Shown piece by piece: positions 7,745 to 16,259 of a stretch of 64,000 nucleotides of DNA (position 1 is its first letter; each line of letters starts with the position of its first letter). Made by a program: the position numbers and the translations under genes. The stretch comes from Halalkalibacter krulwichiae (GTDB lineage: Bacteria; Bacillota; Bacilli; Bacillales; Bacillaceae_D). The notes below the pieces were generated by a model that was not told where the DNA came from, made no database searches, and saw only the letters and a program-made list of their open reading frames with translations. The stretch covers positions 250,001 to 314,000 of the forward strand of contig NZ_CP020814.1 in the NCBI RefSeq assembly GCF_002109385.1, written 5' to 3'.

Positions 7745-9931
7745 ATGTGGAGAAAGGTTTTCTTTTTACTTATTAGTAGTTTTATGTTGGTTTCAGTTGT
7801 GGATAGTCACACAGATGCAGGAAGGAAAGTTCTTGTACTTGTGGTGCCCGGAATGTCTTTTAATGAAGCAGAGTGGTTGATTGAGCATGATCAGGCAGCT
7901 GTTTGGAAAGAATCTACTTTTGGGGCGATGAATGTAAGACCTGATGGGCCATACTCATACTTAAACAATATGGTTTCAATTGCTAGTGGAGCTAAGGCTG
8001 TTGGTGTACAGGAGTGGAATAGTTATGAAGCAGATGAACATTTAAGTGAAAAAGGTTTTACGGCCAGTGAATGGATGTACCAGCTAACGGGAATCAGTGA
8101 AACGGATGGGCTAGTTCATCCTCATATGCATCGGTTGCAAAGGAAAAACAATGAGTCTACACATAAAGCCCAAGTTGGTGTCTTTGGTGAACTCTTGATG
8201 AGAAACAACATTGATCGTCAAGTATTTGGACATAGTGATACTTCTGAGGAAAAGGTTCGATATGGATCGCTCTTAGCTCTTGACCGTAATGGAATCGTGT
8301 CAGGGGATTTCTCTGAATCTGTTCAAAAACAGGCTGGTACTCCTTTTGGCTTAGAAATGAACCATGATTATCTTATGCACAAGCTGTCAACAGATGTGGA
8401 TGATAGCCAGTTTTTTGTTGTTGAGTGGGGCGACTTATATCGTTTATTCGAACAGCAATCCTATATGGAAGAAAAACATTTCGAAGTGGAATGGGAAAAA
8501 CGATTACAACATTTATCAACTTTTGTTTCGGATGCACAAATGTATGCTGATGAGATATGGGTGATAGCTCCTATGATGAATAAACAAGCTTATGATGAAA
8601 AAAAGCAACTTGCTCCCGTTTTTTATTGGGGTGACCAAGAAAAGAGAGGTGGTTTTCTTACTTCCAATACAACGAAACAAGATTATTTAGTAAGTAGTAT
8701 TGATCTTATTCCTACTTGGCTGTCTTCATTTGGATTAGCTGATCAAGTGAAATACAGTGGGAATGTGATTAAACAAACGAGTGTGGGAGAGTTTGATAAA
8801 AGTCCAGTATTGAAGCGAGTAGATGAAATGGTCCTTATTTATAAGAGTCGTGCTCGTGTTCTTTCTATTTATATTTCGTGTCTAGTCATCGCTTTAATCA
8901 CTGCTGCCTTATACGGTTTTTTTGGCACAAGGAAAAGGCAGCTTTGGCGCTATATTACTCGCTTAATTTTGTTATCCGCACTGTGGTCTCCATTTTGGTT
9001 TCTGGCACTCGCGGGATTTGTTGATCAATTAGGAATAGCTGGATTTGTGTTGGCTTTAATAGGTGGCTCCTTTGTTAGTGGATTTCTTGTTGAGAAGTTT
9101 AGTCAAATTCCGATTTTTTTAATTGGCAGTTTTACGTTTTTATTGATTACTATTGATATTAGTCTTGGCTCCCCTTTGATGCAACGTTCTTATTTAGGGT
9201 ATGATCCTATCATTGGAGCAAGGTATTATGGTATTGGCAATGAGTTTGCTGGTGTGTATTTGATCTCAGCATTCATGATTTTGCAACCTGCTTTAGCGGG
9301 GAACCGACGCAAGGTAACGGTAATACTTATTGCAGCTATGTCCACTATTTTAACGATTGTACTGGGAAAAAGTACTCTAGGAACTAATGCTGGAGCAACA
9401 TTAGCGGCAGGACTAGCGTTCTCTTTCTTGCTTTATCGAGTTATCTTTCAAAGCGTATCATGGAAAAGAGTCGTCTTCTTATGTGGGGGAGTCGTTTCTG
9501 TATTGTTCTTATTTTTGTATATGCTACAATTAACGGGAGAACAAACACATATAGGAGTAGCGTTTGAGAGGCTACTTGATGGCGATTTCCTCTATATAAA
9601 AGATATTATTCAGCGGAAAATGGCAATGAACCTCAAGATCTTCCGTCATTCCAATTGGACTCAATTGTTTGTCACAAGCTATTTGCTTGGAGCAGTTATC
9701 CTTTGGCGAAAAAGATTACAGCTTGAAGGACAAGAGAAGCAGCTTTTTTTACAAACAGGGGTCGTTTCCTCTTTTGCATTACTCCTATTAAATGACTCTG
9801 GGGTTGTCGCGGCAGCAACGTCAATGTTCTGTGTAGTCTCAGCTCATTATTATTGGTTGTCTGCCAAGAAGGAGGAGAATCATTTTGACGTTGGAAAAAC
9901 GGTTAATTCTAGCCAGACAGTTGAGGATTAG
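7745..9931 (+). CDS. alkaline-phosphatase-like multi-pass membrane protein
   Basis: The protein of about 728 residues opens with a signal-like helix (about 1-20). A soluble extracellular region (about 25-365) has features of the alkaline phosphatase/sulfatase superfamily: a VLVVPGMS strand at the start and a VSSIDLIPTWLSSFG segment near its end. About ten membrane helices follow (about 370-715), including an unusual GARYYGIGNEFAG motif between two helices. No substrate can be named, and I do not see an intact catalytic nucleophile motif. The ATG at 7745 (or GTG at 7742) has AAAGG at 7731-7735. A 36-codon gene and a 103-residue membrane protein overlap its end in a tight cluster. Neither is part of the conserved ydi neighbourhood. 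Confidence 0.75.
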   Translation: MWRKVFFLLISSFMLVSVVDSHTDAGRKVLVLVVPGMSFNEAEWLIEHDQAAVWKESTFGAMNVRPDGPYSYLNNMVSIASGAKAVGVQEWNSYEADEHLSEKGFTASEWMYQLTGISETDGLVHPHMHRLQRKNNESTHKAQVGVFGELLMRNNIDRQVFGHSDTSEEKVRYGSLLALDRNGIVSGDFSESVQKQAGTPFGLEMNHDYLMHKLSTDVDDSQFFVVEWGDLYRLFEQQSYMEEKHFEVEWEKRLQHLSTFVSDAQMYADEIWVIAPMMNKQAYDEKKQLAPVFYWGDQEKRGGFLTSNTTKQDYLVSSIDLIPTWLSSFGLADQVKYSGNVIKQTSVGEFDKSPVLKRVDEMVLIYKSRARVLSIYISCLVIALITAALYGFFGTRKRQLWRYITRLILLSALWSPFWFLALAGFVDQLGIAGFVLALIGGSFVSGFLVEKFSQIPIFLIGSFTFLLITIDISLGSPLMQRSYLGYDPIIGARYYGIGNEFAGVYLISAFMILQPALAGNRRKVTVILIAAMSTILTIVLGKSTLGTNAGATLAAGLAFSFLLYRVIFQSVSWKRVVFLCGGVVSVLFLFLYMLQLTGEQTHIGVAFERLLDGDFLYIKDIIQRKMAMNLKIFRHSNWTQLFVTSYLLGAVILWRKRLQLEGQEKQLFLQTGVVSSFALLLLNDSGVVAAATSMFCVVSAHYYWLSAKKEENHFDVGKTVNSSQTVED

Positions 9932-9995
9932 CGTTCTTATAATTTTAGCTGTTAGCCTAGCCTTTGATTATTTCCCAAGATTAACAGGGGGATGA
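9885..9995 (+). CDS. small single-pass membrane protein, 36 residues
   Basis: A TTG start at 9885 follows an excellent AAGGAGGAG ribosome binding site (9868-9876) placed inside the end of the preceding gene. The product has a positively charged N-terminus (EKR, R, R), one hydrophobic helix (about residues 15-27) and a short polar tail. Its TGA overlaps the next start as ATGA, so it probably couples translation of its two membrane-protein neighbours. No family is recognised. Confidence 0.6.
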   Translation: MTLEKRLILARQLRISVLIILAVSLAFDYFPRLTGG

Positions 9996-10303
9996 TTGAG
10001 CCACGTATCATTTATATATTGTTGTTTTTATGTTTTATTGGAGCCGTTGTTGCTGAGCTTTTGATTCCAAGAAAAAGCGAGAGAAAAGTCAATGTTCCAT
10101 TATTTGAGCATGACCTATTTTTTATCTTATATGTTCTAGCTTTTGTAGCTTTATACACAGTAGTAGGTGGGCAATCACAAATTGGATTAACGATTACGCA
10201 TCCTGTTCTATGGATTTTTGTCGTATATGCATTTGTGAAATGGAATATTGATCGAAAGCAGGCAAAAAAAGAAGAGGAAGAACATTCTCAAGTGAATAGA
10301 TAA
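9992..10303 (+). CDS. small membrane protein of unknown function, 103 residues
   Basis: Three hydrophobic helices are visible (about 5-25, 42-60 and 69-86), with a charged loop RKSERK between the first two and a basic/acidic C-terminal tail rich in Lys and Glu. It starts at the ATG at 9992, overlapping the stop of the 36-residue gene by four bases. A strong terminator follows. I do not recognise the family; the context suggests a partner of the large phosphatase-like membrane protein. Confidence 0.7.
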   Translation: MIEPRIIYILLFLCFIGAVVAELLIPRKSERKVNVPLFEHDLFFILYVLAFVALYTVVGGQSQIGLTITHPVLWIFVVYAFVKWNIDRKQAKKEEEEHSQVNR

Positions 10304-10308
10304 TTTTT

Positions 10309-10350
10309 CAGTGGGCTAACGTCTTAATTGTTAGCTCACTCTTTTTTTTT
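10309..10350 (+). terminator. terminator of the membrane-protein cluster
   Basis: GTGGGCTAAC (10311-10320) pairs with GTTAGCTCAC (10330-10339) with one mismatch, then a run of T follows. Confidence 0.88.
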
Positions 10351-10476
10351 GGAAGAAAATGTCGAAAAAGACTCATAATTTAGTCCTGCTGAGAGAAACT
10401 GTTAAGAGAACTGTGATGTTTTCGTCACGATATAACTATGGTGGACTACCCTTACAGGAGAAAGAGGGAGGGGACT

Positions 10477-11423
10477 ATGAATTTTCGTTTGTTGCTCATT
10501 GCAATTATGGTTATGCTTCAATTTAGTTCAGGGGAAGTAGTCCCGTTTTCGAACATCGAAAGTTCCTGTCTGAAGGAGAAGTGAGACCGTTAAGAAAGGC
10601 GGAAATATTTAATCAAGATCTTCATCAAGGAAAATTGCAGATTCGATACTTTAATCTAGAATCGGACAAAAAATCAGGAGATTCCATTTTAATAGTAAGC
10701 CCTGATGGAAAGTCGATGTTAATTGATGCTGGCATTGTAGCAACAGGTCATAAATTAAATAAGTATTTGAACGACTTGTCAATTGATCGGATTGATGTAG
10801 CGGTTGCTACTCATCCACACCATGACCATATTGGTGGTTATGAAACGATTTTGAAGACGAAGCAGATTGGTACGCTTTTGATGCCAGAACTGCCACATAC
10901 TACAAGTGCTTATGCTCGTTTTTTGAATACCATTCAAAAAAGAAATGTAACACCAACTTATGTCGTAGCTGGTAACCATTTTTCATTAGGGAAAGAAGTA
11001 TCTGTTGAAGTGCTTAGTCCTAGTCATGAAGCCCTTGAAAAGGCCCGTAAAGAAAAGAAATTATCTACAAGATACATTAACAATCTGTCACTTGTATTAA
11101 AAGTGACGTATCGGGATCAGACGTTTTTATTCACAGGAGATATTTATAAAAAACAAGAGGAAAAGCTCGTAAACTTCAAAGGGGAAAAGTTACATGTTGA
11201 CCTTTTAGATGCCCCGCATCACGGGAAGAGGACTTCCTCATCAAATTTATTTATTCAAACCGTGCAACCAAGCTATACAGTCATTAGTATGAATAATTTA
11301 AGAAGCAAAAGAGCGTATAGTCGATATGAGAAAACAGGAAGCAGAGTCGTTTCAACGGGCATAAATGGCAATATACTCATTGTTTCAGACGGACAGTCAC
11401 TGACGATTAAAACAGAAAGATGA
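10477..11423 (+). CDS. exported metallo-beta-lactamase-fold hydrolase (ComEC-like), frameshifted
   Basis: The main part (10581 onward) is a metallo-beta-lactamase domain of the ComEC/Rec2-like type: a GDSILIVSPDGKSMLIDAG start, the zinc motif THPHHDHIGG, FTGDI and DAPHHGKR. Its export signal lies in another frame. An ATG at 10477, behind GGAGGGG, encodes 35 residues starting with a clear signal helix and ends at 10584. Adding one G to the GGGG run near 10531-10534 joins both into one continuous lipoprotein-free secreted protein. I therefore annotate one gene with a probable one-base undercall. If the break is real, the domain could only start at the GTG at 10581 and would stay in the cytoplasm. 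Cell-surface or nuclease function is inferred from the fold only. Confidence 0.75.
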
Positions 11424-11437
11424 AGGAATAAAGTGTC

Positions 11438-11485
11438 AAAAAGGGGTATCTCAAAAGGTTAAAGACCTTTTGAGACACCCCTTTT
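11438..11485. terminator. bidirectional terminator between convergent genes
   Basis: An A-run, a long stem (GGGGTaTCTCAAAAGGT with its near-perfect complement) and a T-run end both the plus-strand hydrolase gene and the minus-strand ABC-F gene. A close relative of this hairpin recurs at 63709-63758. Confidence 0.88.
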
Positions 11486-11496
11486 ATCATTGTACT

Positions 11497-13422
11497 TTAT
11501 TGTTGAAGCTGCTCCCACTCTTCCATTAGATTATCCATTTCGAGCTTAGAGTTATCAATTTCCTGCTGGAATAATTGAGCCTTCTCATGATCAGAGTAAA
11601 CATCAGGATCACATAATGCTTCTTCTTTTTCGGCACAGAGTAGTTCTAACGCTTCAATTCTTGCTTCAATTTCCTCGATTCGTCTTAACCGTTGTCTTTC
11701 TAATTTTTTTGCTTCTTTATCTTGTATATAATTACTTTTATCAGGTTGGATGCTTTCTGTAACGACATGTCCTTTTTCTTGTAAATCAAGTTGTTCACGT
11801 TGATACATTTCGTCTTTTTTCTCAAGGTAATAATCATAATCTCCAAGGTAATTAGTCATTTGACCATTCTCAAGCTCTGCCATTCGAGTAGCAATACGGT
11901 TAAGGAAATACCTATCATGAGAAACGAATAACAATGTTCCTGGATAATCTATTAACGCATTTTCGAGTACTTCTTTTGCATCAAGATCTAAATGGTTTGT
12001 CGGCTCATCAAGAATGAGCACGTTCGCTTTTTGCATCATTAATTTAGCTAAGGCGAGTCTTGCTTTTTCTCCACCGCTTAGTGCAGAAACAGGTTTTAAT
12101 ACGTCATCACCTGTAAACAGAAAGTTACCGAGTACTGTTCGAATTTCCTTTTCTGGTTCTAGAGAATAATCATCCCATAGCTCATGAAGAACTGACTTGT
12201 TCGATTTTAAGTTGGCTTGTTCTTGATCGTAGTAGCCAATGGTTACATTGCTGCCAAATTTAATAGAACCTTTTTTAAGAGGGATGGCATTCATTAACGT
12301 TTTGAGTAGTGTCGTTTTTCCAGCTCCGTTTGGACCAATTAAAGCAACACTTTCACCTTTATCAACGGCGAGTTCAAGATTTTGAAAAATCGTTGCTTCA
12401 CCATAAGCGACTTCAAGGTCGGTAGCTCGAATTACTTCATTTCCGCTTTGACGCTTTATGTCAAAAGAGAAGGAAGCGGACTTTTCCGATCCTGACGGGC
12501 GATCTAGTAACGTCATTTTCTCTAATTGCTTTCGCCTGCTTTGAGCACGTTTGGTAGTAGAAGCTCTCGCAATATTACGCTGGATAAAGTCTTCTAATTT
12601 TGCAATCTCACCTTGTTGTTTTTCAAACTGTTTTAGTTCCTGTTCATACCGTTTCGCTTTCTCTTCAAGATAAGCACTGTAATTTCCAGGATATTTCGTT
12701 GATTTTGTTCTTGAGATTTCGACGACTTCAGTCACAATTTTATCTAAGAAGTAACGATCGTGGGAGACGATTAAGATCGCGCCTTTGTAAGAGACTAAGT
12801 ACTGTTCAAGCCATGTTAAAGTGGCGATGTCTAGATGGTTTGTCGGCTCATCAAGAATTAGAATATCTGGTTTTGTTAAAAGTAGTTTCGCCAGTGCGAG
12901 TCTTGTCTTTTGCCCACCGCTTAACGTGGAAATTTTCGTTTGGTAATCAAAGTCAGCGAAATTCATCCCTGCAAGGACACCGCGAATATCAGCTTCATAC
13001 TGATAGCCACCTTTGTCTTTAAAAGTTAATTGCAGTTGGTCATATTCCTTCAGTAACTTTTCGTACTTTGCTTGATCGGAAAGTAAGGCAGGATCAGCCA
13101 TTTGTACTTCCATCTCCCGAATTTGTTTCTCCATACGTTGAAGTGGTTTAAAGACTGTAAGCATCTCGTCCCAAATGGAAAGATCTGACTCGAGCCCAGT
13201 ATTTTGAGCAAGATAGCCGAGTTCGATACCTTTTGGAATCATAAGTTGCCCGCTATCGAATGAAATCTGACCAGCTATTATTTTTAAAAGCGTTGATTTT
13301 CCTGCACCATTTCTCCCAACAAGAGCGACACGCTCTCCTGTTTGGATATCAAGTTTAATATTTGATAGAATAGGGTCAACGCCAAACGATTTAGATATAT
13401 TTATACATTGTAAGACAATCAT
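11497..13422 (-). CDS. ydiF: ABC-F family ATPase (YdiF)
   Basis: ABC-F proteins are soluble twin-ATPase factors without membrane domains; many act on the ribosome. This 641-residue member has two ATP-binding cassettes, each with Walker A (GRNGAGKST near 37-45; GPNGAGKTT near 360), a signature LSGG(Q/E)K(T/A)RLALAKLL and a DEPTNHLD Walker B. The interdomain linker is charged and helical, and a C-terminal coiled coil of about 80 residues follows. Its place upstream of rex fits B. subtilis YdiF. The moaC gene that lies between ydiF and rex in B. subtilis is missing. There is no sign of an antibiotic-resistance subtype. Confidence 0.93.
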   Translation of the reverse strand: MIVLQCINISKSFGVDPILSNIKLDIQTGERVALVGRNGAGKSTLLKIIAGQISFDSGQLMIPKGIELGYLAQNTGLESDLSIWDEMLTVFKPLQRMEKQIREMEVQMADPALLSDQAKYEKLLKEYDQLQLTFKDKGGYQYEADIRGVLAGMNFADFDYQTKISTLSGGQKTRLALAKLLLTKPDILILDEPTNHLDIATLTWLEQYLVSYKGAILIVSHDRYFLDKIVTEVVEISRTKSTKYPGNYSAYLEEKAKRYEQELKQFEKQQGEIAKLEDFIQRNIARASTTKRAQSRRKQLEKMTLLDRPSGSEKSASFSFDIKRQSGNEVIRATDLEVAYGEATIFQNLELAVDKGESVALIGPNGAGKTTLLKTLMNAIPLKKGSIKFGSNVTIGYYDQEQANLKSNKSVLHELWDDYSLEPEKEIRTVLGNFLFTGDDVLKPVSALSGGEKARLALAKLMMQKANVLILDEPTNHLDLDAKEVLENALIDYPGTLLFVSHDRYFLNRIATRMAELENGQMTNYLGDYDYYLEKKDEMYQREQLDLQEKGHVVTESIQPDKSNYIQDKEAKKLERQRLRRIEEIEARIEALELLCAEKEEALCDPDVYSDHEKAQLFQQEIDNSKLEMDNLMEEWEQLQQ

Positions 13423-13602
13423 AGGGTTCCTTCCTATCTAGTTAAAATCGATTTTCTACTATATATAAGTGTATCGTAGATTGACTCATTCAACAACTTC
13501 ATGAACTCTGAATTGAAACGATTACATTCTCTGTGAATTAGTGTACAATAAAAAATACATCTAGAAGGCCAAACTAGATGGTAGCAGGAGGGAGGAAACT
13601 TG

Positions 13603-14238
13603 ATGAAAAATGATCAAACCAAGATTCCACAAGCAACGGCAAAGCGTTTACCACTTTATTATAGATTTTTGGAAAATCTTTACGCCTCAGGCAAACAAAG
13701 AGTTTCTTCAACTGAATTAAGTGAGGCAGTAAAGGTTGATTCAGCTACAATTCGAAGAGATTTCTCTTATTTCGGAGCACTTGGGAAAAAGGGGTATGGA
13801 TATAATGTGAATTACTTACTCTCTTTCTTTCGGAAAACATTAGACCAAGATGAATTAACAAAAGTAGCACTAGTTGGTGTCGGGAATTTAGGAACAGCTT
13901 TTTTACATTATAATTTTTCAAAGAACAAAAATACTCAAATTGTCATGGCGTTTGATGTAGATGAAAATAAAATAGGAACAAATGTTGGTGGAGTACCGGT
14001 TTATCACCTAAAGGATTTCAAAGAAGTAATTGATTCTGATGTTACAGTCGCTATTTTAACCGTACCGTCTGCCGCCGCTCAAAAAATCGCTGATCAACTA
14101 GTAGAAGCTGGGATTCAAGGAATTCTAAACTTTACACCGGCAAGATTAGATGTGCCTGAAACTGTACGTGTGCATCACATCGATTTGACTGTTGAGCTAC
14201 AATCATTAGTCTATTTTCTAAAGCATTACCCTGTGTAA
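13603..14238 (+). CDS. rex: redox-sensing transcriptional repressor Rex
   Basis: Rex is a dimeric repressor that leaves DNA when the NADH/NAD+ ratio rises, controlling fermentation and respiratory genes. The N-terminal winged helix (about 1-80) contains the recognition segment [14 protein letters not shown]. The Rossmann domain begins with [10 protein letters not shown] (about 88-97), which binds NADH. The ATG at 13603 has GGAGGGAGG six bases before it; an in-frame TTG at 13600 is less likely. A near-perfect Rex operator lies about 1.3 kb downstream in front of the doxX-like gene. Confidence 0.95.
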   Translation: MKNDQTKIPQATAKRLPLYYRFLENLYASGKQRVSSTELSEAVKVDSATIRRDFSYFGALGKKGYGYNVNYLLSFFRKTLDQDELTKVALVGVGNLGTAFLHYNFSKNKNTQIVMAFDVDENKIGTNVGGVPVYHLKDFKEVIDSDVTVAILTVPSAAAQKIADQLVEAGIQGILNFTPARLDVPETVRVHHIDLTVELQSLVYFLKHYPV

Positions 14239-14270
14239 AAGCTTGAACAACATATCGTAAATTCTCTACC

Positions 14271-14308
14271 AAGGAAAGAAGATTGAAGGATCGTCTCTTT
14301 CTTTTTGA
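14271..14308 (+). terminator. probable rex terminator
   Basis: AAGGAAAGA pairs with TCTTTCTTT (one GU pair), and a T-run follows. The stem is AT-rich and so moderately stable. Confidence 0.5.
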
Positions 14309-14335
14309 ACAAAATTATACAATTATCGAGAGTGA

Positions 14336-14364
14336 TTGCCTTCTGTAATCAGAAGGACTATAAT
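14336..14364 (+). promoter_or_regulatory. tatAC promoter with internal palindrome
   Basis: TTGCCT (14336-14341) and TATAAT (14359-14364) are 17 bases apart. An inverted repeat, CCTTCT-GTAATC-AGAAGG (14339-14356), fills the spacer and could be an operator. Confidence 0.65.
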
Positions 14365-14395
14365 GAGAAAGTAATTGGACAAGGAGGTGCTACCT

Positions 14396-14575
14396 ATGGG
14401 TTTAGGAGCAGGAAGTATTGCGATTATTGCACTTGTTGCCTTATTAATTTTTGGTCCAAAGAAACTTCCAGAGCTAGGAAAGGCTGCTGGAAATACTTTA
14501 CGTGAATTCAAGCAAGCGACTAAAGGCTTAGCTGATGACGAAGATGATAAGAAGAAGGATAAAGATAAAGCCTAA
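14396..14575 (+). CDS. tatA: twin-arginine translocase subunit TatA
   Basis: TatA forms the protein-conducting assembly of the Tat export system for folded proteins. The 59-residue product has an N-terminal membrane helix (about 5-20), the FGPKKLPELGKAAGNTLREFK hinge and amphipathic helix split by the conserved FGP turn, and a charged tail rich in Asp and Lys. The ATG at 14396 follows AAGGAGGTG. In B. subtilis the equivalent TatAY-TatCY pair follows rex and exports EfeB. Confidence 0.95.
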   Translation: MGLGAGSIAIIALVALLIFGPKKLPELGKAAGNTLREFKQATKGLADDEDDKKKDKDKA

Positions 14576-14592
14576 GTAGGAAGGGTTTATAA

Positions 14593-15345
14593 ATGGAACA
14601 TAAAGATATGTCGGTGATGGAGCATATTGTGGAATTGAGACGAAGAATTGTCATATCGCTCATCTTTTTCACGGTCGCACTAATTGCCGGCTTTTTTTTA
14701 GCAAAACCTTTAATTATGTATTTACAAAGTACGCCAACTGCACAAGATTTACCGATGAATGCTTTTAAGTTAACGGATCCGATTAGAATCTTCATGACAT
14801 TTGCCGTTTCTGTTGGCTTTGTTTTAACATTTCCGGTCATCATGTATCAACTCTGGGCTTTTATTAGGCCGGGGCTTCATGAGAAGGAGCAAAAGGCAAC
14901 TCTTGCTTATATTCCTTTTGCCTTTATTTTGTTTTTATTAGGGATTTCATTCTCATATTTTATTTTATTCCCTTTCATAATTCAATTTATGGGTAATTTA
15001 TCGGAAAGTTTAGGAATTACAGAGCAATATGGAATTAACGAATACTTTAGTTTTCTCTTTCAAATCACTTTGCCTTTTGGCTTGCTTTTTCAACTGCCAG
15101 TCGTCGTCATGTTCTTTACACGGCTAGGGATGATTACGCCAACCTTCTTAGGACAAGTGAGGAAAATTGCTTATTTTGTTTTGTTAGTGATTGCTGGTTT
15201 CATTACACCACCAGAGATTATTTCACATTTGATGGTAACCGTACCACTCTTACTTTTATATGAATTCAGTATATGGGTATCCTATTTAACTTATCGAAAA
15301 GTTAAAAGATTGGAAGCGGCACGTGAAGCAGAGTTAGAGAAATAA
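14593..15345 (+). CDS. tatC: twin-arginine translocase subunit TatC
   Basis: TatC recognises twin-arginine signal peptides. The 250-residue protein has six hydrophobic segments, the N-terminal MEHIVELRRRI motif with the conserved Glu, and the FIRPGLHEKEQK loop after the second helix, which is part of the signal-peptide binding site. It lies 17 bases after tatA and the pair forms a minimal Tat system. A terminator follows. Confidence 0.97.
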   Translation: MEHKDMSVMEHIVELRRRIVISLIFFTVALIAGFFLAKPLIMYLQSTPTAQDLPMNAFKLTDPIRIFMTFAVSVGFVLTFPVIMYQLWAFIRPGLHEKEQKATLAYIPFAFILFLLGISFSYFILFPFIIQFMGNLSESLGITEQYGINEYFSFLFQITLPFGLLFQLPVVVMFFTRLGMITPTFLGQVRKIAYFVLLVIAGFITPPEIISHLMVTVPLLLLYEFSIWVSYLTYRKVKRLEAAREAELEK

Positions 15346-15353
15346 CAACCAAC

Positions 15354-15401
15354 ATCGCATTGGAGTCCTTTTTTTAGGTGCTTCAATGCGATTGTATTTT
15401 T
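15354..15401 (+). terminator. tatC terminator
   Basis: ATCGCATTGGAG pairs with CTTCAATGCGAT (one mismatch), and a T-rich tail follows. Confidence 0.8.
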
Positions 15402-15529
15402 CAGGCGTTATAGGAAGGGTGCGTAAGGTTTTTGACAACAATATGTGAAATATTGAACAATCTTTGACAAGTATCAAAATAGAGTAGCCAAAGTGAGTAG
15501 TAGAGCTTATACTATGGATATAGAAAAGG

Positions 15530-15547
15530 TTGTGAAAATATTCACAA
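15530..15547. promoter_or_regulatory. Rex operator
   Basis: TTGTGAAAATATTCACAA is a perfect palindrome (TTGTGAA-N4-TTCACAA) matching the Rex box of Gram-positive bacteria. It lies 52 bases before the doxX-like start and just downstream of a TATACT candidate -10 box (15508-15513). A weaker copy, with 11 of the 14 arm bases matching, is at 15443-15460. The rex gene itself is encoded 1.3 kb upstream. Confidence 0.85.
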
Positions 15548-15599
15548 ATTAATGTGAAGTGTTGAGCAATCGATAAGAAAATTAGAGGAGGAAGTCATC

Positions 15600-16133
15600 A
15601 TGATAGGAAAATTCTTTAGAGATAATAAATATATTGCAGGTGTATGGTTTGTATTACGAGTGTATCTAGGGTGGGCTTGGTTAACTGCCGGTTGGGGCAA
15701 AGTAACAGGAGAATTTAATGCAGGAGGATTTCTACAAGGAGCTGTTGCCAATCCAGTATTAAAAGGAGAAGAGCTAATCTATCCTAACTATGTAGCCTTT
15801 CTAGAAAGCTTTGCGATTCCGAATGCAGAACTATTCAGTATCGTAGTAGCATGGGGAGAAGTGTTAGTAGGTTTAGGGTTAATCTTAGGAGTACTCACAT
15901 CAGCAGCAGCGTTTTTCGGAGTCGTTATGAATATCTCTTTCTTATTTGCAGGTACGATTTCAACGAACCCATGGATGATTATGATTTCAATGTTTCTTTT
16001 AGCAGCAGGAGCAAATGCTGGAAGATACGGTGGCGATAGATGGGTACTGCCTTACTTGAAAGCAAAAGTCTTCCGTCGTAACAAAGATGATCAAAGCATG
16101 AACGTAACTGGGCAATTAAAAGAAGCAGTGTAA
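15600..16133 (+). CDS. DoxX-family membrane protein, probably Rex-regulated
   Basis: The 177-residue protein has four hydrophobic helices (about 12-32, 75-98, 101-118 and 120-135) and the DoxX-family start LRVYLGWAWLTAGWGKV. DoxX proteins are small membrane proteins linked to thiol/quinone redox and respiratory stress; some are subunits of a thiosulfate:quinone oxidoreductase. The reaction here is unknown. A near-perfect Rex operator in front makes control by NADH/NAD+ likely, that is, induction under oxygen limitation. The C-terminus is basic and cytoplasmic. Confidence 0.85.
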   Translation: MIGKFFRDNKYIAGVWFVLRVYLGWAWLTAGWGKVTGEFNAGGFLQGAVANPVLKGEELIYPNYVAFLESFAIPNAELFSIVVAWGEVLVGLGLILGVLTSAAAFFGVVMNISFLFAGTISTNPWMIMISMFLLAAGANAGRYGGDRWVLPYLKAKVFRRNKDDQSMNVTGQLKEAV

Positions 16134-16141
16134 TCTAAGGG

Positions 16142-16170
16142 GGTCAACTCGGGAAGAGTTGACCTTTATT
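16142..16170 (+). terminator. terminator of the doxX-like gene
   Basis: GGTCAACTC pairs exactly with GAGTTGACC over a five-base loop, followed by TTTATT. Confidence 0.75.
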
Positions 16171-16259
16171 AGCGTTTAGCTCTTCTGTTGCGATAAATAC
16201 TTTCGTGGTATGATAGATTCATTATTTGCTTCGAAAAGCGAAATGGTGTAGGTGAGATC

